DNA from: Myxococcota bacterium
GTDB lineage: Bacteria > Myxococcota_A > Polyangia > HGW-17 > JAJRWW01
Direction: 5' to 3'
Assembly (NCBI GenBank): GCA_024276595.1
Contig: JAJRWW010000583.1
Coordinates: 1 to 22,036, forward strand
Length of the DNA stretch: 22,036 nucleotides
A program made the translations under genes and the position numbers. Position 1 is the first letter of the stretch. Every line of letters begins with the position of its first letter. The notes beneath the pieces are model-generated. The model had not been told where the DNA came from and did not search any database. It saw only the letters and a program-made list of their open reading frames with translations. Of the stretch, positions 7,055 to 14,308 are shown in pieces.

Positions 7055-7921
7055 ATGGCACAGAAGGAAGCGCTGGGGGTCATTGGCGGCAGTGGCCTTT
7101 ACGAGATCGACGAGCTGGAGGACGTGGAGGAGCTGCGCATGGAGACGCCTTTTGGTGATCCCTCCGACCTGTACGTCACCGGACGGATCGGCGACCAGCG
7201 CCTGGTCTTCTTGCCCCGGCATGGACGCGGGCACAGGGTGGCCCCACACGAGATCAACTACCGCGCAAACATCTTCGGGATGAAGCTCCTCGGGGTGACT
7301 CGCCTGCTGGCCATCAGCGCGGTGGGCTCCATGCGGGAGGAGATAGCTCCCGGCCACTTCGTCGTGGTGGACCAGTTCATCGACCGCACCTTTGGCCGGG
7401 CCCCCTCTTTTTTCGAAGACGGCATGGTGGGCCATGTCTCCTTCGCCGACCCGGTGTGCTCCAGCCTGGCTCGGGTGGCAGTGGCGGCGGCGCGGGAGGT
7501 GGGAGTCACCGTGCACGAGGGCGGCACCTACGTCTGCATCAACGGCCCTCAGTTCTCCACCAGGGCGGAGTCCAACCTCTACCGGAGCTGGGGGGTGGAC
7601 GTGATAGGGATGACCAACGCCACCGAGGCCAAGATGGCCCGGGAGGCGCAGATATGCTTCTGCACCGTGGCTCTCGCCACCGACTACGACTGCTGGCACG
7701 AGGGCCACGGGGACGTGGATGTGACTGCGGTGCTGAAGATCATCTCGCAGAACGTGGGCAATGCCCGCAGCCTGGTGAGGGCGGCCGCGCATCTGCTTCC
7801 TCCGACAGACCCTGGCTGCCCCTGTCAACGGTCGCTGGAGCACGCCGTCCTCTCCTCCCCGAAGGGCTCTTCCGAGGAGGCGCGGCAGCGCCTGGCGCCC
7901 CTCTTCGGCAGGCAGGAGTAG
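7055..7921 (+). CDS. mtnP: S-methyl-5'-thioadenosine phosphorylase
   Basis: The 288-residue cytoplasmic enzyme should convert 5'-methylthioadenosine plus phosphate to adenine and 5-methylthioribose-1-phosphate, the first step of methionine salvage after polyamine or homoserine-lactone synthesis. Motifs of the PNP/MTAP family are present: GVIGGSGLYE (8-17), LPRHGRGH (53-60), PHEINYRANI (64-73), NGPQFSTRAES (163-173), GMTNATEAKMAREA (185-198) and ATDYDCWHE (208-216). The two Asp in that last motif (Asp210, Asp212) correspond to the adenine-recognising pair of MTAP and argue against an inosine/guanosine-specific PNP. The ATG at 7055 has AAGGAG (7043-7048) 6 bases upstream. No mtnA or other salvage gene lies in the window. 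A TPR lipoprotein gene follows after 7 bases. Confidence 0.92.
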   Translation: MAQKEALGVIGGSGLYEIDELEDVEELRMETPFGDPSDLYVTGRIGDQRLVFLPRHGRGHRVAPHEINYRANIFGMKLLGVTRLLAISAVGSMREEIAPGHFVVVDQFIDRTFGRAPSFFEDGMVGHVSFADPVCSSLARVAVAAAREVGVTVHEGGTYVCINGPQFSTRAESNLYRSWGVDVIGMTNATEAKMAREAQICFCTVALATDYDCWHEGHGDVDVTAVLKIISQNVGNARSLVRAAAHLLPPTDPGCPCQRSLEHAVLSSPKGSSEEARQRLAPLFGRQE

Positions 7922-7928
7922 CGTCGCG

Positions 7929-8519
7929 GTGGGCTCTCTCAACAGAGGCGTCCACAGGCGCTGGACCTTCCAGCAGCGGGGCCCCCTTCTGTGCTCACCT
8001 GCCAGGAGCGCCAGCTTTGGTCGGCCGCCCCTGCTGAGAGCCCTGGGTGTGCTGCTGTCGTTGTGGATGGCCCAGGGCTGCGGGGGCTCGAAAAGCAAGG
8101 GGCCTGCCATCTCCGGGGCCATGGCCAGGAAGCTCCGCCTGCGGGCCTCCGCCTGCTTCGAGCGGGGCGACTACGCGTGCGCCATGTCCAGCCTGGAGAG
8201 ACTTGCCAGGTCCGGGCCCAGGCGGGCGGAGCTGCTCAACGAGTTTGCAATCGTGGCGCGATTTCGCTACTACCAAAGTGGCGACATGGACTTTCGAGAC
8301 CAGGAGCTGGACGCCCTGCGCAAGGCGGCGAAGCTGGAGCCCAGGGTCGCCCATATCCAGGTCAACCTCGGAACCACCGCCTGGGAGCTGGGCATGCGCA
8401 AGGAGGCCGCCGAGGCCTACCGCCAGGCCCTCAGGCTGGAGCCGAATCATCCGGACGCCGCGCTCATGCGGGCGAGAGTACAGCGCTCCACCGTGGAGGT
8501 GGAGGACGAGCAGCAGTGA
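7929..8519 (+). CDS. TPR-containing lipoprotein
   Basis: The 196-residue product has a lipoprotein-type signal: hydrophobic LLRALGVLLSLWMAQGC with lipobox AQGC at about residue 51, then GGSKSKG. From about residue 70 it is helical with at least two tetratricopeptide repeats (AELLNEFAIVARFRYYQSG; AHIQVNLGTTAWELGMRKEAAEAYRQALRLEPNHPDAAL). TPRs are protein-interaction scaffolds, so it probably assists an envelope complex. The GTG at 7929 has AGGAG (7914-7918) about 10 bases upstream, but this gives an unusually long Arg-rich n-region of about 35 residues. A later non-standard start nearer the hydrophobic segment cannot be excluded. It lies 7 bases after mtnP. Confidence 0.75.
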   Translation: MGSLNRGVHRRWTFQQRGPLLCSPARSASFGRPPLLRALGVLLSLWMAQGCGGSKSKGPAISGAMARKLRLRASACFERGDYACAMSSLERLARSGPRRAELLNEFAIVARFRYYQSGDMDFRDQELDALRKAAKLEPRVAHIQVNLGTTAWELGMRKEAAEAYRQALRLEPNHPDAALMRARVQRSTVEVEDEQQ

Positions 8520-8536
8520 GGTCCGTGGGCCCCATT

Positions 8537-8567
8537 GTGGGCCGAGCTTCCAAGAAGCTCAGCCCAC
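8537..8567 (+). terminator. Strong hairpin between TPR lipoprotein and PfkB kinase genes
   Basis: GTGGGCCGAGCTT (8537-8549) pairs with AAGCTCAGCCCAC (8555-8567) over 13 positions with one C/A mismatch and a 5-base loop CCAAG. It lies 17 bases after the TPR stop and about 70 bases before the kinase start. There is no T tract, so it could be a partial terminator, an mRNA-processing or stability element, or a leader structure of the kinase mRNA. Confidence 0.45.
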
Positions 8568-8635
8568 GTCGCAGGATGCACGCAGGTAACATCGCCTCCC
8601 CGCTCTGAGGAGAGGCAATCCCAGGAGCTGTTTTC

Positions 8636-9535
8636 ATGTCACTGGTAGTTGTGGGCAGCGTCGCCCTGGACACAGTCGAGACCGTGATGGGTACCCGAGA
8701 GCGGGTGCTCGGCGGAGCGGCCTGTTTCTTCTCCGTGGCTGCCGCAGAGCTCACGGACGTGAAGCTGGTGGGGGTCGTCGGGGATGATTTCCCCGAGGAG
8801 CACGAGCAGACCCTGGCCAGCAGGGGCGTGGACATGGCCGGGCTGCAGCGATCACCAGGGAGGACCTTTCACTGGCACGGCCGCTACTCGGAGGACTACT
8901 CCAGCAGGGAGTCGCTGGCCACCGAGCTGGGGGTCTTCGCAGGCTTCTCCCCGGATCTGCCCGTGGCCTTTCGCGCGGCCAGGACTCTCTTTTTGGCCAA
9001 CATCCACCCGGAGCTGCAAGCTGACGTGTGCCGACAGATGGACGATCCGCGCCTCATTGGCTGCGACACCATGGACTTTTGGATAAACGGGGAGCCCAAG
9101 GCCCTCGCCCGCACCCTCTCCATGGTTCACCTGCTCACCATAAACGACGAGGAGGCCCGCCTGCTGTCTGGGGAGCACAACCTGGTGCGAGCCGCCCAGG
9201 GGATCATGGCCATGGGCCCCAGGCACCTGGTGATCAAGCGGGGCGAGCACGGCGCCCTGCTCTTTTCCGGTGATGAGGTGTTCGCCCTGCCAGCCCTCCC
9301 GCTGGAGACGGTTGTGGATCCCACCGGGGCGGGTGACACCTTCGCCGGGGGGATGCTGGGGTGGCTGGACTCGGTGCAGGAGGTGGACGGCCCAGCCCTA
9401 CGGCGAGGGGTCGCCTACGGCATCGCCGCTGCCAGCTTCAACGTGGCACATTTCAGCCTCGAAGGGCTCCTGGCCGCTGATCGGGAGGCCTTCGAGCGCA
9501 GAATGGAGCGCCTGCGCGAGCTGGTACGCTTCTGA
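8636..9535 (+). CDS. PfkB/ribokinase-family carbohydrate or nucleoside kinase
   Basis: This 299-residue protein phosphorylates a sugar or nucleoside hydroxyl using ATP; the substrate cannot be read from sequence. Family features: N-terminal VVVGSVALDTVE (strand plus substrate Asp12), GGAACFFSVAAAEL (26-39), GVVGDDF (46-52), LLTINDEEARLLSG (166-179), LVIKRGEHGALL (198-209) and the ATP-binding/catalytic signature DPTGAGDTFAGG (228-239) with catalytic-base Asp234. The ATG at 8636 has AGGAG (8623-8627) 8 bases upstream. Being in line with mtnP suggests a nucleoside or ribose-derivative substrate (adenosine or a ribose salvage product), but that is inference. A sugar kinase unrelated to salvage is equally compatible. 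Confidence 0.85.
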   Translation: MSLVVVGSVALDTVETVMGTRERVLGGAACFFSVAAAELTDVKLVGVVGDDFPEEHEQTLASRGVDMAGLQRSPGRTFHWHGRYSEDYSSRESLATELGVFAGFSPDLPVAFRAARTLFLANIHPELQADVCRQMDDPRLIGCDTMDFWINGEPKALARTLSMVHLLTINDEEARLLSGEHNLVRAAQGIMAMGPRHLVIKRGEHGALLFSGDEVFALPALPLETVVDPTGAGDTFAGGMLGWLDSVQEVDGPALRRGVAYGIAAASFNVAHFSLEGLLAADREAFERRMERLRELVRF

Positions 9536-9643
9536 GCCCATTTCGGGATCGAGGATCACCTGGAGCCACTGCCAAGGCCCACATGGTTTCACGGGGTTGA
9601 TAGGGCTGGACAGGTTCAGAGCTCGGAGCTATCTTCTGCCACC

Positions 9644-9865
9644 ATGGCTACCGACAGCAAGAAGACAGGCTCCGAGGCTAGCAGGCGCGGGAAGCTGAAG
9701 AAGGGCTCGGAGGAGAAGCCCGCCCGCGGAATCAACAAGCTCCCGAGCTATCTCAGAAACGAGCTCGGGCTGCACGACTGGATCGCCAGCTCGGTGGTTA
9801 TCGTTGGCGGCGGGCTGGCGCTCACCCTCCTGGTGTGGGTGCTCTCGGTGGTCTGGCCAGCCTGA
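9644..9865 (+). CDS. Small single-pass membrane protein
   Basis: The 73-residue ORF has a hydrophilic, Lys/Ser-rich N-terminal half (residues 1-40) and one C-terminal transmembrane segment (about 48-72, WIASSVVIVGGGLALTLLVWVL), giving a tail-anchored layout with the basic part predicted in the cytoplasm. The ribosome-binding site is poor (GGAG about 15 bases upstream), so the ATG at 9644 is provisional. It lies 108 bases after the PfkB gene and converges on the kinase operon. No family is recognised. Confidence 0.6.
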   Translation: MATDSKKTGSEASRRGKLKKGSEEKPARGINKLPSYLRNELGLHDWIASSVVIVGGGLALTLLVWVLSVVWPA

Positions 9866-9915
9866 CCACCCGGGCTCGCGCCGGCTCTGCCCATCCTTCC
9901 CATCCCTGGACCTAC

Positions 9916-10572
9916 CTATGGACGAGGCAGGGGCCTGTGGCGCCGCAGGCGCCTGTAGCGGAACCGCAGGGTCTTCCGGGCGCTGCCGGTGCCCACCTCG
10001 ACCACCACGCGCATCTTGTAGCTGCCCTCGGCGATTCTCAGGCCTCCAATGGGCACAACGATGGAGTCTCGCATCTTGCTGATGCGCCGCTGAAGCGGCT
10101 TGAGGCTCTGGAAGATGCGAACACCCGACCTGGCATCCACGATGTCGATCCGGATCGTGTAGTACTGTCGCGCCTTGACCGCCTTGAGGCCAAAGCGGCA
10201 GCTCAGCCACAGGTAGGTGGACAGGGAGCTGTACCTGCCCCGCTCCCGCCTGGCCTTGGCAGGGTTCTTTTTTACCCAGGAGAGAAACGCGTCGTCCATG
10301 GTCACCGGGTCGTTGAGCCGATGCTGGAACCTGGAGAGCAGACCCATGTCCTGCCTTAGGAGGCGGTCGAGGAAAGAGCTGTCCGCACGCAAGGTGGCGT
10401 ACTTGGCACGAAACTCCATGGCCCTGCGCATGGTGCGCTGCAGCTCCTTGAGCTTCTTCTCCAGCCGCCGGATCTTCTTGTCCCTGGATCCCGCCCGGGC
10501 CCCACTGGCGAAGACCAGCCCACTGGCTGCAGCGACCAGGAGAAGGAGCCCTGTCTTTCTGGCTGTGATCAT
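9916..10572 (-). CDS. Exported basic coiled-coil protein with one copy of the shared repeat domain
   Basis: The 218-residue protein has a Sec signal peptide (residues 1-27, ending SGARA before GSRDKK). A strongly charged coiled coil follows (about 31-62, KKIRRLEKKLKELQRTMRRA), then a helical segment to about 115 and a beta-rich C-terminal domain (about 120-206: YLWLSCRFGLKAVKARQYYT, then SIVVPIGGLRIAEGSYKMRV). That C-terminal domain resembles the two repeats of the upstream gene's product (YxxxxFxV/L, KxYYxI, then GLxxGxY). The protein is very basic and should act in the periplasm or at the outer surface. Its ATG overlaps the upstream stop in an ATGA, so the two are translationally coupled. 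No named family is recognised. Confidence 0.75.
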   Translation of the reverse strand: MITARKTGLLLLVAAASGLVFASGARAGSRDKKIRRLEKKLKELQRTMRRAMEFRAKYATLRADSSFLDRLLRQDMGLLSRFQHRLNDPVTMDDAFLSWVKKNPAKARRERGRYSSLSTYLWLSCRFGLKAVKARQYYTIRIDIVDARSGVRIFQSLKPLQRRISKMRDSIVVPIGGLRIAEGSYKMRVVVEVGTGSARKTLRFRYRRLRRHRPLPRP

Positions 10573-11816
10573 CCTCGTCCTCCCGTCGGGAGCCGGCGCA
10601 GCGGCTTGATCGTGAAGGGCTTGTCCTCGTAGGCCCAGTAGTTCTGGTAGCTGCTGTTGCTGACCATTATCCAGGTCCTGAGCATGTAGTTGCCCGGTCC
10701 AAGCCCATCGTCCAGGCCCTTGATCCGGGTGGTGTCCGCGCTTCCAAAGGTGCCCCTGCGCCGGCGCAGCTTCTGGCGAAAACGAAAGGCGGTGCGCATG
10801 GGACGCCGGCCCAAGCCGATCTTCGTGCTACGCCCCAGGTAGTAGAGGCTGGCTCCCACCAGGAGCTGCTTGTCCGGCCCCACGTAGTCCTTGCTCACCT
10901 CGTACCGGCCACGGATGTAGACGTTCTTGGGGTTGATCTGCCCCCGGGGAGCACCCCGAGACTTCACGGAGAGCCTGGCGATCTTGATGACGGCGGGGCG
11001 CGTGTACCTGTACCACCGCGGGGGGGGAGCGCTTATCTTGGGGTTTACCCTCGTGATTCGAACCGCGCTGTAGAAGTCACGGCGAAGCCAGCTTGTGTGA
11101 TACACCTTCAGGGTGCCCTTGACGTAGTACCACCCCGGGGTGAGCCCGAGCCCGGTGATCCTGCGCCTGAAGATGGTCTTTTGGTAGCGGAACTTCTGGT
11201 AGCCGCTCCTGTAGGCGAAGTGCCGGTAGAGGTTCTGGAGCCTGCCGTTGAAGTCGTAGCCGTCGATGGACCAGTCGATGGCGTAGTACTTCTTTCCCAC
11301 CAGGTGCTTGGGCACCTGGAATGCCGCGTACAGGTAGAAGTCGTCTCCGTCGGCCATGTTTCTGCGCCGCAGCCGCTTGGTCCAGGTGGAGGTGTCGGCG
11401 GTGTAGGCGGCGGTGAGGCCAAAGCCTGCATAGCGGTCGGTGTGGAGCCTCGCAGGCGCCTTGCCCAGCAGCCGCACCAGCACACGCCAGCGACCCAGGA
11501 ACGCGGCGCGGCGGCGCTGGTAGCTCAGAGACCACCGCCGCTGCCAGTCCGCCTCTCGCATGGCCGCCGACTGCAGCTTGGGCACGGCCTTTTGCAGCAG
11601 CGCTATCTTGGCCTCGAGCTCCCGGATCCGCCTGAGCTGAGCACGCCGAGCTCTGGAAAAACGCCACATGCGCTGAAGCAGCCTCTTGTCAGGCTGCTTG
11701 CCACCCACCTCATCGCCCGAGCCTGGGCCCGCCCAGGCTGTGGGCTCTGCCGCGAGCACCACACCCAAGAGTGCGGCCACAACCGCACCAATCCATCGCA
11801 ACTTTGACCTGCTCAT
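10569..11816 (-). CDS. Exported basic coiled-coil protein with two copies of an unrecognised domain
   Basis: The 415-residue product starts at the ATG at 11816 with AGGAG 5 bases upstream. Residues 1-29 are a signal peptide (cleavage after PTAWA). Residues about 43-115 are Arg-rich helix or coiled coil (RIRELEAKIALLQKAVPKLQ). Two similar beta-rich segments follow: about 159-256 (FYLYAAFQVPKHLVGKKYYA, later GLGLTPGWYYVKGTLKV) and about 299-404 (VYIRGRYEVSKDYVGPDKQL, later GLGPGNYMLRTWIMV). Both end in a Gly-Pro-Gly-Tyr/Trp-type hairpin. Aromatic and Arg content is high, suggesting binding to an anionic polymer or a surface structure. It lies 41 bases downstream of the Ser/Thr kinase and overlaps the next gene by 4 bases, forming a three-gene operon. 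Function unknown. Confidence 0.8.
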   Translation of the reverse strand: MSRSKLRWIGAVVAALLGVVLAAEPTAWAGPGSGDEVGGKQPDKRLLQRMWRFSRARRAQLRRIRELEAKIALLQKAVPKLQSAAMREADWQRRWSLSYQRRRAAFLGRWRVLVRLLGKAPARLHTDRYAGFGLTAAYTADTSTWTKRLRRRNMADGDDFYLYAAFQVPKHLVGKKYYAIDWSIDGYDFNGRLQNLYRHFAYRSGYQKFRYQKTIFRRRITGLGLTPGWYYVKGTLKVYHTSWLRRDFYSAVRITRVNPKISAPPPRWYRYTRPAVIKIARLSVKSRGAPRGQINPKNVYIRGRYEVSKDYVGPDKQLLVGASLYYLGRSTKIGLGRRPMRTAFRFRQKLRRRRGTFGSADTTRIKGLDDGLGPGNYMLRTWIMVSNSSYQNYWAYEDKPFTIKPLRRLPTGGRG

Positions 11817-11857
11817 CTTCTCTCCTGCAGACAGGGCCAGCGAAGCCTGGCCCCGGA

Positions 11858-14113
11858 TCATTTCCTTGGGCTGCGTGCACACCGAAACCCCAGGAACCGA
11901 TACACCGCCAGCTTCTTGGTCCTGGGGTTTCGGTGCCCATAGTTGAACTCCCGCCAGGTGGCCGTCAGCTCCTTGGGCCTCTTGGACTCGGCGCCTCCTC
12001 CCCGGATCACGTACTGCGTTCCAAATGCCCTCTTGGCCTTGGAGCCCGGGTAGGGCCTGTAGCGGTCGGCCACCCACTCCCAGGCGTTTCCCAGCATGTG
12101 GTACAGCCCGCCCACCGGGGATCCGGCCCGCACAGGCTCGAGCTCCGCCGGCCGCAACACGCTGGAGACCACCTTGGACGCATCGAACCTGTCGCCCCAT
12201 GGGTAGAGGCGCTTGTGGGATGGGCCGCGGGCCGCATACTCCCACTCCTTCTCGGTGGGCAGCCGCTTGCCCAGGGCCTCGCAGTAGGCCTTGGCCTCCC
12301 TCCAGGTGACCTGGGTCACGGGCAGGCTGCGCTGGCTCTCCTTTGGCCTGCGGGACCCATCCCAGGGCGAGCGCGCGCCTTTCCCAGGACCGGCCAGGTA
12401 GCGGGCGTAGTCCCCGCAGCTCACCTCCGCGACGTCCAGGAGGAAGTCCTCCACCTTCACGCCTTCCTGGGGAGGCCCCTCCCGGTCGGAGCCGCCCTTT
12501 CGCCCCATGGTGAAGGTGCCACCTTTGATGAGCAGCATCTCGCCGGGTGACGACCTCGGCCCGGGGCGCAATGGAGCTGGCCGTTCCGCCACGACCCTGC
12601 CACCGGGCCTCATGGCGGGAGGCACCACCGCCGATGGCGCCATGGCCCGCTGCCGCATCCCCTGCGCGGGGCGCATCCCGTGGGAGCCTCCCCTGGGGCC
12701 CGAGCCGTCGTCCCGCCCATGGGCGACGTCGGGCCCGGAGGGCCTGTCCCTCAGGACGAAGTACCACAGCGCGCCTCCCCCCACCGCGAGGGCCAGCAGC
12801 AACCCAAGGACGGCGACCAGCGCGCCGCCCTTGCGCGACCCCTGCACCTCGATGTGCTGGCCGACGGGGTCGGGGGTGCTCCTGCTCCCGGCGGCTCCCC
12901 AGCCTCCGGTGACAGAGCCCGCGGGGAGCCCGGGGCTGGACGCGGGCCCCAGACCGGGGCTGGACGCGGGCCCCAGACCGGGGCTGGACGCGGGCCCCAG
13001 ACCGGGGCTGGACGCGGGCCCCAGACCGGGGCCAGGTGGCGCCCCCCCTCCAGTCGCCATGGATGGGCCAGTGGAGAGGGCACTTTCGGCGCCGGGCCGG
13101 GCGGGTTGCTCCCCGGTTGCCTGGAGGCCAGCGGTGGACGCCGGGGTGCTGATTGCGCCCCCGACGTGGTGGCTGTAAAGGACACCGATGGCCTGGTCCA
13201 GCTCCGCCATGGTCTGGTAGCGCTTGGCGGGATCCTTGGCCATGCACTTGAGAATGACCGCCTCCACGTCCTCCGGAAGATCCGGCTTGTGGGCGCGAGG
13301 AGGCGCTGGCTCCTCGGTCAGGAGCTGCACCAGGATCTGCTGCACGGATCCGGCCTCGAAAGGCAGGCGAGCGGTGAACATCTCGTACATTATCGCACCG
13401 AGGGAGTAGACGTCCGACCGGTGATCCAGGTTCAGCTCCCCCTGGGCCTGCTCAGGAGACATGTAGTGGGGGGTGCCGATTATCTGTCCCGCCTGGGTCA
13501 GGCGGTCCTCGCCGCTGCGCACCTTGGAGATGCCAAAGTCGAGGACCTTCACAAAGTCATCCGTCTCGAAGCGGGAGACCAGGAAGATGTTCTCGGGCTT
13601 GAGGTCCCTGTGAACGATCTCGTGGGCGTGTGCCGCCTTGAGGGCCCGCGCGCACTGGTGCAGGATGCTCAAAGCTCGTGGCACCTTCATGATCCCGTCC
13701 TCGGCAAAGGCCCGGGCGAGGCTCCGTCCCTCCAGGTACTCGGTGACGATGTAGTACACCCCCTCCGGGGTGGAGTTGAAGTCGATCACATCCAGGATGT
13801 TCTCGTGGCCGATGGCGCTCGCCGCCTCCGCCTCGCGCCTGAACCGGGCGATGGTCTGCTCGTTGCTGTTATACTGTGGGTGCAGGATCTTCACCGCGTA
13901 CCGCTTCGAGAGCCTCACGTGGCGGGCCTCGTACACCCTCCCCATGCCCCCCTCACCGATGATCCTGACGACCTGATAGGCGTCTCCGAACCGAGTGCCG
14001 ATGAGCGGGTCGGTGCCAGCCTGGTCCACTGGTGAGAGGTTGGAGCCGTCGTAGGGACACTTGACGAAGTCGTCCCCCTCGTACTGGCGATTGCAGGTGG
14101 GACAGTACTGCAA
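11858..14113 (-). CDS. Transmembrane Ser/Thr protein kinase with zinc ribbon and FGE-like sensor domain
   Basis: I place the start at a TTG (14113), because AAGGAGG sits exactly 6 bases upstream; this gives 751 residues. Order: N-terminal zinc-ribbon-like CPTC...CPYDG (4-23); Hanks-type kinase (about 46-315) with GEGGMGRVYEA, AVKIL (Lys75), HRDLKPEN (Asp170), DFGISK (Asp192) and GTPHYMSPEQ; a Pro/Gly/Ser-rich linker with four GLGPASSP repeats; one transmembrane helix (about 430-453); and a formylglycine-generating-enzyme/sulfatase-modifying-factor-like domain (about 525-748) with GGTFTMG, LPVTQVTWREAKAYCEALGKR, LPTEKEWEYAARG, NAWEWVADRY and LGFRCARS. The kinase is complete and probably active in the cytoplasm. 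The FGE-like part would be periplasmic and lacks the Cys pair of active FGE, so it is more likely a ligand-binding or sensor module. It heads an operon with two exported proteins, likely functional partners. Confidence 0.92.
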   Translation of the reverse strand: MQYCPTCNRQYEGDDFVKCPYDGSNLSPVDQAGTDPLIGTRFGDAYQVVRIIGEGGMGRVYEARHVRLSKRYAVKILHPQYNSNEQTIARFRREAEAASAIGHENILDVIDFNSTPEGVYYIVTEYLEGRSLARAFAEDGIMKVPRALSILHQCARALKAAHAHEIVHRDLKPENIFLVSRFETDDFVKVLDFGISKVRSGEDRLTQAGQIIGTPHYMSPEQAQGELNLDHRSDVYSLGAIMYEMFTARLPFEAGSVQQILVQLLTEEPAPPRAHKPDLPEDVEAVILKCMAKDPAKRYQTMAELDQAIGVLYSHHVGGAISTPASTAGLQATGEQPARPGAESALSTGPSMATGGGAPPGPGLGPASSPGLGPASSPGLGPASSPGLGPASSPGLPAGSVTGGWGAAGSRSTPDPVGQHIEVQGSRKGGALVAVLGLLLALAVGGGALWYFVLRDRPSGPDVAHGRDDGSGPRGGSHGMRPAQGMRQRAMAPSAVVPPAMRPGGRVVAERPAPLRPGPRSSPGEMLLIKGGTFTMGRKGGSDREGPPQEGVKVEDFLLDVAEVSCGDYARYLAGPGKGARSPWDGSRRPKESQRSLPVTQVTWREAKAYCEALGKRLPTEKEWEYAARGPSHKRLYPWGDRFDASKVVSSVLRPAELEPVRAGSPVGGLYHMLGNAWEWVADRYRPYPGSKAKRAFGTQYVIRGGGAESKRPKELTATWREFNYGHRNPRTKKLAVYRFLGFRCARSPRK
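12932..13027 (-). repeat. 24-bp perfect tandem repeat (GLGPASSP linker)
   Basis: Four identical 24-base units start at 12932, 12956, 12980 and 13004; on the plus strand each begins GGGGCTGGACGCGGG. On the coding (minus) strand each encodes eight residues, GLGPASSP. It lies in the kinase linker between catalytic and transmembrane parts. Perfect identity implies recent expansion. Confidence 0.97.
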
Positions 14114-14203
14114 GCAGAGCCTCCTTCGATAGCCCAAGCCCTTGCTTGCGATGCGGAGCATTTCCCGGGTGGGGCCCCGTCGCTCGAGAGCTCTCAGGCA
14201 CAC

Positions 14204-14308
14204 AGTATAGCGGTTGTTTCAGACGGCGGCCACCGATGAATCCCGCCGGATTCCCCTGTACAACCACTGCGACAAACCGCTGGTTTGCATGGGTTTGGGC
14301 GGTATGAT
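14204..14308. promoter_or_regulatory. Divergent promoter region of the kinase operon and the lipoprotein-prkA operon
   Basis: The 299 bases from 14114 to 14412 carry no convincing gene. On the minus strand TATACT (14209-14204) is a good -10 for the kinase operon, with a leader of roughly 85 bases; its -35 (TGGCCG at 17 bases) is poor. On the plus strand TATGAT (14303-14308) is a good -10 for the lipoprotein-prkA operon, about 100 bases before the ATG, again without a clear -35. Activator-dependent or alternative-sigma promoters would fit. Confidence 0.4.
14238..14253. promoter_or_regulatory. Operator-like inverted repeat
   Basis: GAATCC-CGCC-GGATTC is a perfect 6-bp inverted repeat with a 4-base spacer, placed between the two divergent -10 candidates. 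A second flanking pair, AGCGGTT (about 14209-14215) and AACCGCT (about 14275-14281), encloses it. The position suits binding of a dimeric regulator controlling both operons, though small palindromes also arise by chance. Confidence 0.3.

Noticed and set aside
9639..9648. GCCACCATGG, a perfect eukaryotic Kozak context at the small membrane protein start
   Set aside because: Coincidence in a GC-rich bacterial sequence; it has no meaning for bacterial initiation.
12932..13027. Possible CRISPR array
   Set aside because: The 24-base units are contiguous with no spacers and translate as a linker in the kinase frame.
10569..13247. 892-codon minus-strand ORF covering the kinase C-terminus and the next gene
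   Set aside because: Upstream of 11816 it is an out-of-frame Arg/Gly-rich shadow of the kinase. The real start has a ribosome-binding site and signal peptide.
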